Below are positions 48,074-60,644 of a stretch of 64,000 nt of DNA, piece after piece; positions within the stretch are counted from its first letter, which is position 1, and each line of letters begins with the position of its first letter. The stretch is from NCBI GenBank assembly GCA_950295325.1, contig OX485804.1, positions 69,786,033 through 69,850,032 on the forward strand, in the 5' to 3' direction. This DNA is from Polytrichum commune. Lineage: Eukaryota; Streptophyta; Polytrichopsida; Polytrichales; Polytrichaceae. The notes beneath the pieces were generated by a model. The model was not told where the DNA came from, did no database searches, and saw only the letters and a program-made list of their open reading frames with translations. The position numbers were made by a program, and so were the translations under genes.

Positions 48074-50372
48074 TTACCAATCACTTACGCTTATAATCGT
48101 CTTCTCTCTAGCATGATATTGAGTTCTCGTAATGTTGGAGGCTTTGTTAGACCCAGGGTGCCCTAGCCAATTCTCATATAAACCCTTAACTATCTGGTTA
48201 CTTGACGGTTCCCTAACATCCACCTCATTCAAATATGTGCCTTCAAGTTGCTGGATCAACTCCTTTGCTGTCTGTCCCTTCTTGGGCTTAATCTGGCCCC
48301 CGCCGTTTAAACAACCTGATGGACACGCCATAATCTCCATAAAGTGATAACCACATTTCCTAGCTTTAATTTGCCGCACCAAGTTCTGTATGTTTCGAAA
48401 CCCATATACAAGAGCAAACTTCAGCACCACTGCTCCATCGACCTCAAGAGATACTTCTCGAAAATCTGCATTTCGAAGTGTCTTGAATTGCAAAGGTCCA
48501 ATGATACCCTTCCCAAATAACTCCCGTGCAGCATAACGAAAGATACACTCAGCATAGCCACCTGAACCACCTTGGACCCCATACAAGTGTCCATTCTCAT
48601 CCACATTTGCAAGCAATCTGTCCAAAGGAGCTTCCTCTAACTCTGCAAAATCTATGTTTCTATCCTGTAATAAGTCCAAAATTTCACCCGAAGTAAGTAC
48701 ACAATCCACCTCAGTAACCTGTGGGCCATTGCTAGCACTGTCCTCTTGCCTTTCCACATCAAATATGAAATCCTCTCGGGCAGCTTCAAGTTTTTTATCA
48801 TAGCATGGCATGATTGTCACATGATAAATATCCTCAGGCGACAGCCCCAAGCTCTTGCATGCAAATCTCTTCACTATTGCCCCCATGACTTGCTGAGGAC
48901 TCTTGACTGCACTTATGTAAGGCAGGATGTCACTTCCATGTGTTTTCTCTGCATAACAAATCCAACCTGCACAGATAACACTACAGTTTCTTAAAAAAAA
49001 AATCCCAAATTTAATATTTTCAACTTTGCATAGGGCCGATGAACCTCAGGTGTGCTTTGCAATGAGCAGAAAACCCTAAAACTTTCAGAACAGCTTAGAG
49101 CCATAGGCCTTACTGGTTCTGGGACCATGATGTAACTATGGCTTACCAGGACAAGCAGATGCCAGCAAAGGTAGGTCTTTCTTTGAACGAAAACGTTCCA
49201 CAAACTCTGCACAAGCCTCAAGCAAGGATATGTCTCTACTGCAGCTGGTATCGAACACAGCCCTCACACCGAGGGACCTCAAGAATCCGGACAGCTTCTT
49301 AAATGCTTGAAGAGGTGTCAGGCCGTAATACGCTGCCAGAGAGGCCCTTGACTGCGGCGATAACGACACCACAACAGCTTTCTTGCTTGCACTCAATTGA
49401 GCAAGCAGTTCCCCTGCCATCCAAACCGTGTCCAAACCGCTAATTCAGTCTAAACATCATTGAAACTTGAGACACTTCGATCCATAGGAGATTAATTAAA
49501 AGCCTCATGACACTCGCAAGTGCTACGTGAATCTATACTGTGTACCTCCTAATCCAATAGGATTCTATCCATCCTCGTTCAAGACAACGCACTAGACTTA
49601 AGCTTCTTCTACACTTGACCTGCAAAAACAAAACAGAATGGAGCATGCCGCGGGCAAGATAGCCTACGAAACAATGCTGACAGTCACAAGGAACTTTAAA
49701 CCCGAAACCCTAGATCATCTGAAAAGCAGCAGATCCACACGGCGGGCAACTCGTGACCATCTTCTCGTGGCCAAATTTCCATCTGACGATAAAATTTGAG
49801 AAAACCGGAGGCATGGTGTCCTAGGAACACAAAATTCCACCAAAATAGCCCCAAACCCTAGAATTCTCAACTCTCAATTCACCAGCACCAATTCAACTTC
49901 GGTCACTCGCTTAACTAGAACTTCTTCCACACATGCTTTCAACAACAATGGAAATGTGTCCAAATGGAGCATGACACAGGTATGATAGCCTAGGAGAAAA
50001 GCTGCCGGTCACCAAAAACTCTAAACCCTAAACCCTGAATCAGCTCATAAGTAACTGAGTCACACAGCAGGCAACTTGACAACACCAATTCAGATTATAA
50101 TTCAGCCACCCACGCCACACACCTGTGCTCTGCTGCTCGAGCATCACCGTCTCCGCCGTCGTGATGCAGCCACTGCACGCAAGGCAATCGTGGAGCGATA
50201 CTTTGACAGGGTCGTTGGAGACAGAGACATGAGTGGGCTGCTTGTCGTGGATCCGAACCTGCGAATCGTCGAACGCCTTGGCCGAGGGCTTCAAGCCCTT
50301 GAGCGTGACGACGCATCCTTGCGAAGGCGCGATGTAGTCGTTGTGATTCGCAAGCTTGACGGACGACGCCAT
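48074..50372 (-). CDS. NAR1: NAR1 (IOP1/GOLLUM-like) cytosolic Fe-S assembly protein
   Basis: Three exons (50372-50123, 49413-49147, 48966-48074) join at GT-AG introns, both in phase 1, into a 469-aa protein, close to the usual plant length (~474). NAR1 is the iron-hydrogenase-like member of the cytosolic iron-sulfur assembly (CIA) machinery. It passes [4Fe-4S] clusters toward the CIA targeting complex. Visible signatures: [10 protein letters not shown] with Cys20 and [10 protein letters not shown] with Cys63/66/69 for the N-terminal cluster; ASACPGW (Cys171), [11 protein letters not shown] (Cys227) and [13 protein letters not shown] (Cys387, Cys391) for the C-terminal cluster; VDCVLTSGE and GGSGGYAE of the hydrogenase fold. 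The C-terminus ends SDW, matching the conserved terminal Trp that docks to the targeting complex. All cluster ligands are intact, so the gene should be functional. Start chosen at MASSVKLA, which places the family's N-terminus correctly. Confidence 0.96.
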
Positions 50373-50560
50373 ATCTGCAACAAAAGAACAATTACAACAG
50401 AGCCACGCCACGCACGGAACACTCCGAACAGTCTCCGAACACAGTGGGTTGCATGTCATGTGAGTGGGAGCCTGCCCTGGAATGTACCCATCACGTACAT
50501 ACTTCATCTACGTGCGGTCTACATTTGAGATTCTTTTCCGAGGAAGGTGTACCGGCAATT
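50373..50560 (-). promoter_or_regulatory. NAR1 leader and proximal promoter
   Basis: A GC-richer stretch directly upstream of the NAR1 start on the minus strand. The frame stays open upstream of the start codon, but the residues there do not resemble the family, so they are treated as leader. No TATA box assigned. Confidence 0.4.
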
Positions 50561-51510
50561 TCCGGTTTCTAATTCAGCTATGTACGTGTGAGGTACATAT
50601 TGACCTCCACACATCGCCATTACTGCAGTCCACCGCTGTTTGTGAATATGAAATTAATGTGGAATACAAGGTAAGGGTTTAAACTTAGAAGACACTTACC
50701 AAGGGGGAGGGTGAAAACATTCTTTACTATTGTAGAGCCCCAAGATTAGTGTCTTTTTGCCAACTTAAGTTGAAATCGGGGTTAGAGGTTTAAAATTAGT
50801 TTAATCGTTGTTAAATGAGGATGAATCGGCAATACTGTAGATATGTATGCATGCATGTTTTTAACTATTCCCCTTCGGTAGGTGTTGTGAAACGAAATCC
50901 CCATGCTCATAGTAAGGATCTCATCATGTATTTTAACTTTTTGTCAAGATTGATCAAGAAAATTCAAATACAAGGTACACACAACGAGTATTCAATCCAT
51001 GTCACCCATCTTTGTCACTGTATGAGAAAATTACATTGACATTCACTTAGTGGGAGATAAAGCTTTATAAACAAACGTGACATTCTCACAAGTCTTGGTA
51101 GGGAACAACATTTTCAAGTTCAAGACTAGCTTAATAGTTGGCCTATCAAGGAAACGAACCACACCTAGTCATGAACCTCCGCCCCCCAAATCATGCCTCT
51201 TGTTGAGACTTAATATTGGTCTTGTCAAATCAATATGTGTCCCACTAAAAGGTTTTAGTTTCACTACTATGTTCCTACATTGTTTAGTTATTTCAAACAA
51301 GTAATCAACTAAAATTAAACAATTAAAATTTCTAAATTTAATTTTGAAGTAATTAATGATGATTAATGACAAGTTAATCAATAAATTAATGGTAGAATCT
51401 CCAAAGCATTACAGTAAACAAGAATGGGATGTGAAGTTGAAGGAAATGAATATTTTCAAGTTCTTCATGGACAACAATGAATGGTTTGTTTTTCAATATA
51501 AAAAGTTGCA
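50561..51510. other. Intergenic, no gene seen
   Basis: AT-rich DNA. Short frames at 50815-51039 and 51077-51304 have no motif. Confidence 0.35.
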
Positions 51511-51666
51511 TTTGATCCAGAGCGGTTGCCGCAAAATAATTCAATTCTCATGTGGAAGGACTATGGTCATGACCGCCACTCATTCCTGGAGGCAAAGTGC
51601 CTGCTCTCCAAATTAGGCCTCCTTGGGGCCATGTTCTCGTGGGACATTATAGAGACAAGGAAGTGA
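51511..51666 (+). pseudogene. Coding-like fragment, unrecognised
   Basis: A 51-codon open stretch with GC above background reads FDPERLPQNNSILMWKDYGH, then RHSFLEAKCLLSKLGLLGAM, ending IETRK before TGA. It looks like part of a globular protein, but no start, splice junction or domain can be assigned. It may be a captured exon or transposon remnant. Confidence 0.25.
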
Positions 51667-52182
51667 CTACTGAGGATGCTCATGATGTAAACCAATAAAT
51701 ATATGGAATTTGTGGCAGTATAAATAAGAACATTGAAATTTGGGAGAGCAGTTGTTTTGAATCTAACTATGAAACAATGAAGGATTAAGTCACCTACTTA
51801 AAAGATGTTGTTAAGGAATTAGATAATCCATTTTTCTCGACATCTTGCAATCTACAACTCATATTTTGTCCATTAACAACATATACCACGACAAACTCAA
51901 GCATGTTCAACACAATTAAAAAGGATACGACACCAAAGGATGATTCCAGAGATCCCTTCTATGGAATTGTACGCGACAAACCTAAAGAATCCTACAACCC
52001 TTACAAAGATGTTATTCTAGGTTATTTGTTTTGTCTATCCTCTGGTTACTAATATCTACCATGTGTGGATGGGTTGAGCACTCACACTTGTGCAACTAGA
52101 TAGAAACCGTTCTTAGTATGCTCGATTTCAAATTCGGTATTGGAGACCAGAGCCCAACATTTTCCTTTAAAATGGCACCCAT
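51667..52182. other. Intergenic, no gene seen
   Basis: AT-rich; no supportable features. Confidence 0.35.
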
Positions 52183-52562
52183 ACCCAGACCATGCCCATC
52201 AGCAGCGACCTATGCCCACCCATGCCCACCCATAGCATGACATGTGCGCACCCATGCCCACCCATGCCCACACATAGCATGACATGTGCCCACCCGTGCC
52301 CACCCATGCTATTCAAAAATTGTGTAATGTGCATTACCTGCCTACACCAAGTCTTGGTTGGATCATACAAATAAAAGGTCGTTCACTATCGCCCATGCCC
52401 ACCCATTATAATATCGAACCCATGCCCACCCATGAACAATAATATCGTAGCCATGCCCACCCATGCCCACCCATGCCCACCCATGAACAATAATATCACA
52501 CCCATGCCCACCCAAAACCCATGAGCATGGGTGGGCATGGGCATGGGCATGGGTATGGGCAC
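52183..52562. repeat. Palindromic minisatellite of CCCACCCATG units
   Basis: The left part (52183-52515) is built of 10-bp cccacccatg/cccatgccca units. These are organised into longer units ending in agcatgacatgtgc (about 52234 and 52274) and later in aacaataatatc (about 52435 and 52485). At 52522-52562 the unit runs in the opposite direction (gcatgggtgggcatgggcat), so the array folds on itself. Translated frames across it are repeat artefacts. Confidence 0.85.
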
Positions 52563-53849
52563 CCAATGTAGGGCTATGTTGGAGACCTCTGACGATACAA
52601 AGGAACTTGGGATGGTAAGTGGGAGTACGATCCGGCTTCCACAACAATAATGTGGATAGAATGTAGTTTTGTGTTTGATTCTAACATACATAGGAAAAAC
52701 ACAAACAACGCTTATGTTGTCCACATAGGAAATTTTGAGAAGAAACATGTTCAATGAAATGTAGAATGGGCGAACTCCTCCAACCAGCCAACATACGGAA
52801 AACATTGAGAGCGCTCATGATAGTATTCCATATAAAATTTCATGTTGAACTTCACAAAGCCATTTGGCATATTACCCTTTTTTTGTAAGTTGCAAAAAAT
52901 CTTCATGCTTACTAATACATGGTAATCATTTGACCATTATAAACTTTTATTTTGAGTTATCAATATTCTTGTTTATGTTTTATGGTCGGTTTTAAAATGC
53001 AACAATACATTTTTCCTAATCATACATCGGGAGTGCTCCCAATATTTTATTGTCCACATGTAGACATTATTTTCTATATCATATTGTTGTCCACATCGTC
53101 TCTTATATCTTATGTCTTAATCCTAGAGCCTTATGTTAACAAACCTATTATCTTGAACTCTCCTAAAGCATATTGTATAATTTGATGTCTTTTATCAAAA
53201 GAGACAAACACATGAAGTCGAAGGATTTATGTCTTAAACTATTGTCTAAACTCTTGTAACTCGTGCCTTAAAGGCCACATCAATGGAGTAGTTGTTCTTT
53301 TTGTAATTGATTTCATAGTTTTGTTTATTTTAATTTTAATTGGGTATGATATTGGGACTCTTATGGTTTTGGATTTAAAGGTGATATTAATGAATTGTCC
53401 AATATTGACCTTTGGAGCCACACCAGGAGATCTCCCCACGATGCCGTGAAATTTGCTCATCCTACACCCTTCAAAATGTTTATCGAGTGTCAACTGGGAA
53501 GTCATGTCATTATATTATTTAATGCATTAAAAAACATTGTGTACCAACATGGGGAAATCTCCCAGTCCACAAGGCACCAAGAAATCTCCACATGTTATAC
53601 ATGCTTTGTCTTCGTATTGTATTTTTTTTAATAATTATAAATTATTATTAGATTTAATGGCGATTTGAGGGCATTTATTCATTATTCTAAAATAATAGAT
53701 AGTAGTTTATTGCTAATTTAGTCCAGTTTATTTATAAAAGCTGACTTTTAGTTAAATATTTGTTATGATTGTGGTTATTTACTTATGTATTTGGTTGTTC
53801 AAGCTAACCTCTATAATAGCACACAATGGAGAAGCAATGGGCCTACATT
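52563..53849. other. Intergenic, no gene seen
   Basis: Frames at 52952-53185 and 53395-53631 have no motif. AT-rich throughout. Confidence 0.35.
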
Positions 53850-54227
53850 AGTACAATAAATATGAAATTTAGTGTCATATGGTGTTTTATGTCACTATGG
53901 AAATTTTTTGGATGACACTTCTTATGAATAGTTGAACTTAACACTGTCATGGATGATGGATGAGTTCATCCATTGGCCAAAACCCTACCTTCTCTTGTCA
54001 ACAACTTCTGATGAAATATTGTCATGGATGAATGAAATTTAAATGAAAATTACTTGGTAAGTGAGAGTAATTGCAACACTGTAAATCTATAGTCCCCCAA
54101 AAAAATCTACAAGGAATGACATATAATGTTGGGTTAACATTTAGTGTTGGCGACACTATACCACAATTTACAATTAGTATTGAGCAGACTAATAAAATTG
54201 GTGACACTAAATATCATACTTTTGTAG
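53850..54227. mobile_element. MITE family M, copy 2
   Basis: The ends AGTACAATAAATATGAAATT and the complement of ATATCATACTTTTGTAGT form inverted repeats that include atttagtgtca. The body matches 14165-14533 throughout. This copy has better preserved ends than the intronic one. Confidence 0.75.
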
Positions 54228-54411
54228 TTTCTAACCGGCTGAAAAATATTAGCAATGCTCAATCACCCTATAGTCACTTGTAGGCCTTAAGACTATTGTA
54301 TTACTTTTATTATAAAAGTTGAAAACAAACATTACTACCCCTCCAAAAAAAAAAAAAAAAAAAAAACCCAACTTGGAAACGATGCTCTATGAGGTTAGGA
54401 GCATTGATTAT

Positions 54412-54619
54412 CCCAATTAGTGCGTGTTACTATTCGGAGTTACACAATGCAATAACGTCTTATTCATGAGTTCAATTTTCACTAGCAAAGGCTCAGTAGG
54501 TTGTTCGGACATTATAGAACATAACTGAATTTGCTTGTTAAAATATTACAATCTCATTAAATAGTTTTAGACGATGTAACTCCGAATGGTGACATGCACT
54601 AAAATTGGGATAATCGATT
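54412..54619. mobile_element. MITE family S, copy 2
   Basis: Ends cattgattatcccaattagt and actaaaattgggataatcga, with the same interior as 20878-21094 (cacaatgcaataacgtctta, tatagaacataa, ctcattaaatagtt). A 20+ base A-run lies just upstream (about 54345-54366). Confidence 0.75.
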
Positions 54620-57600
54620 TAGTACATTTCAAGGCCGAATTCTCATACGTTGGGCCCACTAATCTATGTTTTGAGAATGGTTCTTTCAAGTACTTAAATC
54701 TCACCCCCCCCCCTTTTGGACTCATCATCAACATTCGATAATTTACTCTTAAGTTTGGTTTCTTAACAATTAAAGATCAAATTTGCAAAATTACAAAGCT
54801 TTACCACCCGGAAGGAATGTCATGTGAATACTTCTCTCATAACCACACTTCCTCATAGATACATGTAAATGTCAACAACCTAAAAGCAAGCATAAATGGA
54901 AAAGTGCTTTGTCCACCTCCTCCATATACGACACGTATTGGAACATCAAGAATAATCATAGCCATGGAAAAAATCGCCACTCCATGAGATACTCATGGCA
55001 TGAAAGTTAGCCATTCCTAAATAGAAACGTATATGAGTCCTAAATTCAAAGCGCTTTCCTACAATAGTTTCAAAGAGTTTGTTTCGAAGTGCCACATTGC
55101 CGCTTTTTTTGGGGGGAGGGGGTGTATACTTACTTGGTTTTTTGGAGCTCTACCATGTTGACTTTAAATGCATCAAAACCCTCCATCATGAAGATTGAGT
55201 TTCTTACAACAACATTGCACATTAGGGAGATTTGAGGTCAAAGAATGCTTATGAGTTCTTAATTATGAATTGTGTTATCTCATTTGTTATCTTCACCTTG
55301 ATTAGCACCTTAAGTAGCACGATTATGAATCGGAAGTGCAAAGGACCAAGAATGGACCGGTATGAGTCATAGGGAGTGTTGTTTGAGGTACATAGGACCA
55401 AATAAAATGAATGGTTAATTTCTTAAGGAAGTACAAAGGACTATGAATAGGCCTTTGGATGCTCCATGTGGACTTCATGGATTTGTCTATAAGTTCCAAT
55501 GTACTTCCATTATGACACCTAAGGAGTATTTAAAATAAGAATGTTGGTTTATATGAGGCAGCGACTTCTTGAGTTCAAATCTCCCCTAGAGAGTAGGTGT
55601 TGATGCAAGCCTCTTTGCGTATAATGTATAGAGCCTTCAATTTCAACAACAAAAACTTGTGAAAATGTGAAAAATTCAATTTCATTGTCCAAAACATTTG
55701 ATTTTCAAATATTTTAGAATAAAACAAAAATTCTTCTAAATACATTGATGAAATGACAATGTGTACCACTCAAGTCAAATCAAAGAACTATAATTCTATT
55801 TGTTGCAAATTTTATTTAAAATGTATATTGTACTTGGATAAGAAACTCGAGGAATAGGCAAAGTTGAACAACCTAGAGCATTGAGTGCTATAATCCAAAA
55901 ACCTTGAAATGAGGTGTCGAACATACCCATGTCCCAAAACAAAAAAACATTCAACAACCAAGTGCTGAAACTAGGGGTTGGATTTGGTAAACTAGTATGA
56001 GACCATGTTGTCCCAACATGCTTGCACTCATTACAAGCACATGAGCTATGGACAATTGTCTCATGTCACTTAGAAGTTGTCCTACATCACTAGAAAATGT
56101 TCAAAATCTACACATTATGATGATTGCCTATGACTCACATGCTGGTAGTAACCTATGTCCCAAGCCATCCCCACATCATCTGCTTCACATGCCACCGTCA
56201 ACAATTCATTGTTTATAAGTTCGGAATGACGACGATAGAATTATCTATGAGATCCTTGTTGAACCTTTGCACAATATACATTGTGGGTTATACTACCAAC
56301 TCTAGTATCTATGGAACATACATTTATTGTATTCACCAAAGCATTTTGATACTCAAAAGTTTCGTCAAGATCTTTAAAACATTGGTAATAAAATAAGCAA
56401 TAAATACAAGTGCTTTGTGGAACTTGCATGAAGAAAATCCATTCATCACCAAGGAATATACATGCATCACGTGTGTGGTTTCTTTGGTAATGTATTGCCT
56501 AGTTACAAGTAGGAGCAAAAATCCATTTGTAACAATGTGGCATATGGAACATAACTACCTATGCATTAACTACACAAGGCTTGCAAGTGGCCATGTGGGA
56601 TGTCTTGTGTGGAAACTCTTGACAAACCAAACCCCATCTCTACCTTATTCTTATGTTCTTAGCTAAAAGTGGACGTGGACATGGCATGGAGGAGTGGCTA
56701 TGGCAGGCATAAGGGGGTTTGGCAGGGGGGGGGGGGCACTGGCCAAAATGTAGGAAACCGCGTGCGAGAAAATGTAGAGTGGATTTTATTCAAGACACAT
56801 AATTTTTACATTTTTCTTAGATATATAATAATGTCCTCTAGATGTGAATTTGGGAATTATATATAATGTACAACGCAGTTTAAGTTGTGGTATTTTTATA
56901 ATTAAATGTAAAGTAGCATAAAGATAATTAAGTTTAGATCTTGTTTATTTACAGATTCAACATTAATCATCTGCTATTAGTGGCATTGGATGAGAAATAG
57001 GCAAAATGTATATGAACATGTGGATGGATTTGTTGAAACGGTCGCCTTTGGATGAAAAATATTGTCATCCGGCGATTAAAAGGTTGGTTGGCTTACTTAG
57101 GATTTCATGGGGGGTTCAAGAACCATACACAATATGCTAAAGTTTATAATATGATGATTATATGTGTGTAACGTGCAGAGTAATATATGCGCAGTGTAAT
57201 GTATGCATAGTGTATTGTATGCGTAATGTATGTGCAAATTGTTCACACATAATTTTCATTATTTTAAAATAAGTTAGGGTGATTATAATTATGCGACTCT
57301 AAAACTATATATGATGATAGGGTGTTGGAAAGTACCATCTAGTAGAAATTTAGCCACTTACAGGATGGAAAATATTCAACGAAGGAAGGTAAATACTCCC
57401 TCCATTAAATAGGGGGTTCTCACACGTGTATACATAAATCAAGTGTAGGTGCACCCCCCATGGTTTTTGGGTGGGCTCTTAGGGAGGGGGTTAAGAGATA
57501 ACGTGGGTGGGAGTTGGGCATTTTAATTTTTAATTAACTTAAAATAACATCAACTTAAATAAATAAACAAAATACCTTCATATGCACAAGTGCAATGAGC

Positions 57601-58083
57601 CAAGACGACACAAGTCAGATTTAATCTATATATAATGAAAGACGTTGTGGTGATGGTGAGGCCGTCACTCCACTGTTTCTATCATAATTATTAAAACATG
57701 TTAAATAATAGGAATGCCACATGCCAAAAATCCTCTCCCAAAAACATTTATGACAAAAAGTGGAAAACTAGACTGTGAGTACAAAAAGTGGAGGGAGATG
57801 GGGGACATGGGCATACATGCATGTGGCGTGTACACATGAGTATGGACATATGAGCATGGGATCATATAAACTTGCATGGATTTAGGGGGTTGGGGCCAAG
57901 ACAACATGGGTCCAAGCTAAATTGATACAACAACCTTATGTGTATATATGTATATGGAAAACAAGGTCAAATTTTCAATTTCCAAACCATAGACAATTCC
58001 CAACCTTAATCCAACTAATGCATGAGCACATGAATTCACAATTAAGTTACCCCCCTATCATATATGCCATTCAAAAACTCTAG
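54620..58083. other. 3.5-kb intergenic region with minor repeats
   Basis: No gene is supported. There is a C-run at about 54706-54715 and a G-run at 56727-56736. At about 57170-57235 the words gtaatgtatgcg/gtgtattgtatgcg recur as a short degenerate tandem. Short frames at 56124-56666 have no recognisable domain. Confidence 0.4.
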
Positions 58084-58313
58084 ACCGTTTGTGCCATTTA
58101 GTGTCACTTACTATTCGAAATTATTCAATGCAATAACTTCTTACTATAGACTCAAATTTTTACTTTCAAAGGTTGTATAGGTTGTTCATATATTATATAG
58201 AACATAAAGTGACTTTGCTTAGTAAAATATTACATTATCAATAAACAATTATAGCATTTTGTACCTCTGAAGAGTAAGTGACACTAAATACCATAAGCAA
58301 TGCAGTGAAATTA
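58084..58313. mobile_element. MITE family S relative, 230 bp
   Basis: Inverted ends gccatttagtgtcacttact and gtaagtgacactaaatacc. The interior ttcaatgcaataacttctta and atatagaacataaagtgact is related to family S, while the termini resemble the MITE at 44358-44584. It links the two groups. Confidence 0.65.
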
Positions 58314-59298
58314 TTAAGTAGTTTGTTTTTTGGGTGGATGCCAATAAGTAGGATGTTATCACATACGTCCAAGGTTTCTATTACTATTGCGAGGGGGATA
58401 GGAAAGAAAAACATGCATGGTTTTGTTTTAGCATTTTCCATGTAGGCATGTATTCCATTATTCAGATGCCATCAACAATTCCATTCTAATTAATAATAAC
58501 CTTACATTGCTTCACCTGAGTCTTGTAGCATGATATTTGCCATGTGTAGTGCTATGCTATGAGAATAAACAAATTATAATTATGAATAGACTATGGTTGA
58601 TTCCCCGACGCACCTAACGTACAACTAGAAGACCAAAAGAAAGGCCGGGGTTGACTTGGAGTTACTGCCATTGGCAAATGCCATTGTGACGTGGATGAGG
58701 ATCTCCTCCGCCTCCACTTTGTCCTCCCTCCCCCCCCCCCTCCATGCACATTGGAACATGATCGGATCACAATTCCACCACCACTTTGCAAATTCAGAAC
58801 ACTCCGCCTAGTAAATTAACCCTTCAATGCCTTGGCCTACTTCCAAAAAGTCAAAGCAATCCATATGAGTAATTTTTATTTACTTGAAGAAGCGTCAATT
58901 CTAAAGTAGGGTCCTGCATAAGTAGGCAAATCTATTTATACATTTGAGATATAACCAAAATTTTAACATGATTGAACCATATTTGGAATAGGTGTGAAAT
59001 CGCAAAGGAAAAAAATTACAAGAAGCACATGATCGAAGCATCCCCAAAATTCGGTTTGCATTATGAACACTCAAACCTCGATTTTCTCAATTGTATAGGA
59101 TATACAAATCAGTTTCTTTTGCTCCATCCCAATGGTCAAAAGATGCATCGTAACCTAACTTAAACATCTTGTGAAAAGAATATCTCCAACAAAGGTTTGG
59201 AAATTGATAATTTGGCCCTTTGACTAGAATTGGACCACTTTGTGATTACCCATGCATTTAAGAATTGACTTAAGGTTGGTTTCCCTGTAGGCCATTCT
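58314..59298. other. Intergenic upstream of the CDPK, no gene seen
   Basis: A C-run lies at about 58731-58740. Short frames have no motif. Confidence 0.4.
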
Positions 59299-59372
59299 GC
59301 CCACCAGATTTTTAAAAACATGTAGATTTGACTTGGTGACATCTACATTTCCACTAGAATCTGGTGGGCGAG
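59299..59372. repeat. 74-bp hairpin
   Basis: The arm tgcccaccagattttt pairs with agaatctggtgggcg. A second inner pair, catgtagattt with catctacatt, extends the stem. It could be a small fold-back MITE or a cruciform-forming site in the distal CDPK promoter. Confidence 0.6.
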
Positions 59373-59539
59373 TGTCCGAAACTAACCCTTACGTTCTTCA
59401 TCACCATCGCAAACTTAACCCACCCGCTCGGATCATGTTACTGAACTTGGCCAATCTCCTCCTCCTCCTCCGATCTAGGCTGCCGATCTTCCACATTCAG
59501 AGCTCCCACTGTCACCGGTGATACTTGACGATGATTCCA

Positions 59540-59695
59540 TCGATCGACCGATCGATCGATCTGTCTATCTATCGATGTAGAAATTGATTGAGGAGTGCAC
59601 GGGTCAAGGTGCGCGACGATCGATGTATCTGTCTCTCTATCTCAGTAGCAATTGATCGAGGAGGGCACGGGTGAAGGTGTGCGACGAGTAGCTCA
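59540..59695 (+). repeat. Two ~70-bp tandem units plus ATCG microsatellite
   Basis: After a run of cgatcgatcgat, a unit reading tctgtctatctatcg..agaaattgattgaggagtgcacgggtcaaggtgcgcgacga is repeated once with small changes (gtctctctatctcagtagcaattgatcgaggagggcacgg...). It is located ~1 kb upstream of the CDPK start codon and may be part of its promoter. Confidence 0.65.
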
Positions 59696-60644
59696 GGAGG
59701 AGGAGCAGGAGGGGGGTGTGCGAGATTGGTGCTTTACTTTAGAGGAAGGAAGGGAGGGTGAATCCAGACTGGGCGATGCCACTTGGACCCGAGATCTGTG
59801 GCTCATTCCTCGGCAGCAGCTGGCCGGCGCTTTTGGCTCGTTCCCGGATGAGCCTGGAGGACAACGAGGAGGAGGAGGAGGGGGAGGGCTAGCACGCACT
59901 AGGACTAACTTAGCCCTCCTTTCCCTCGCTGCAGCCGTTGTTTGTTGTTGCTGCTGCTGCTGCTTATTCTTGCCTCCGTCCTGCGCTGCAATTCGCGAAC
60001 TTAACTTTAACTTAGTTTGGATCGTCTAACTTTGCAGATCACAGACTAGTTGGCCGAGTGCGACGAATGTGAGTGCACGGTGCTTCAATCTGTGCAGAAG
60101 AGCGAAGGAGAGGGGTAAAGTAGGGTAGGGTAGGGTGCACCCGGCGGAGGGTTTTGGGTTGGGGAACGGAGAAGAGAAGAAGAGGAGTGGTAGGAAGGAC
60201 TGTGGGAGAGATCGAATCTGTGAACTGTAGATTCCGAGGTTCGTCGCGGCGGCTTGTGCGGGTCCGGCACGGATCATGGCGGGGTGGTGCTCCAAGGGAA
60301 GTTGGGGAGCGGGAGTGGAGGGGTTAGGCCAGGAGATGTTGTCGTGCGTTTCGGGCGGACCGTTGTTGTGCAGCTTGTAGCAATGTCAAAGGGGTAATGG
60401 CGGACATGGAGTGAGTTAGACGTGGAGTTGGGGCGGGGTTGGATTTGGATTTCGTTGCAGGTCCACTAGCGCAGTAGCCGATTTCCGGGCGCTTTTCTCG
60501 ACCTGGGTGGGTGTTGGGTGGATCTCGTGATTTGCGAATGGGTGGAACACGGAGGCGATGAAAGAAAGATTGGGAGGAGATTTGCAGCTTCGGACGTTCA
60601 TGCAGGTGGTATTCAAGTAGAGTGGTAGGGGGAACTTTGTCGAG
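59696..60644 (+). promoter_or_regulatory. CDPK proximal promoter and 5' leader
   Basis: This ~950-bp stretch is markedly GC-rich and purine-rich (ggagga runs at about 59695-59890, gtagggtagggtag at 60119-60136) compared with flanking intergenic DNA. It leads directly to the start codon at 60645. Several open frames on both strands reflect composition only. A leader intron is possible (ctttgcag at about 60030-60037) but not proven. No TATA box could be placed. Confidence 0.5.

Noticed and set aside
52363-52805. Gly/His/Met/Trp-rich frames of 94 and 139 codons
   Set aside because: They translate the CCCACCCATG minisatellite and its flanks.
55535-55620. tRNA or SINE promoter boxes (tgagttcaaatctccc resembles a B box)
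   Set aside because: No acceptable A box at the right distance and no cloverleaf can be drawn.
59652-60029. Gly/Glu-rich 125-codon forward frame upstream of the CDPK
   Set aside because: Low-complexity product of ggagga and gctgct runs in a GC-rich leader; no family features.
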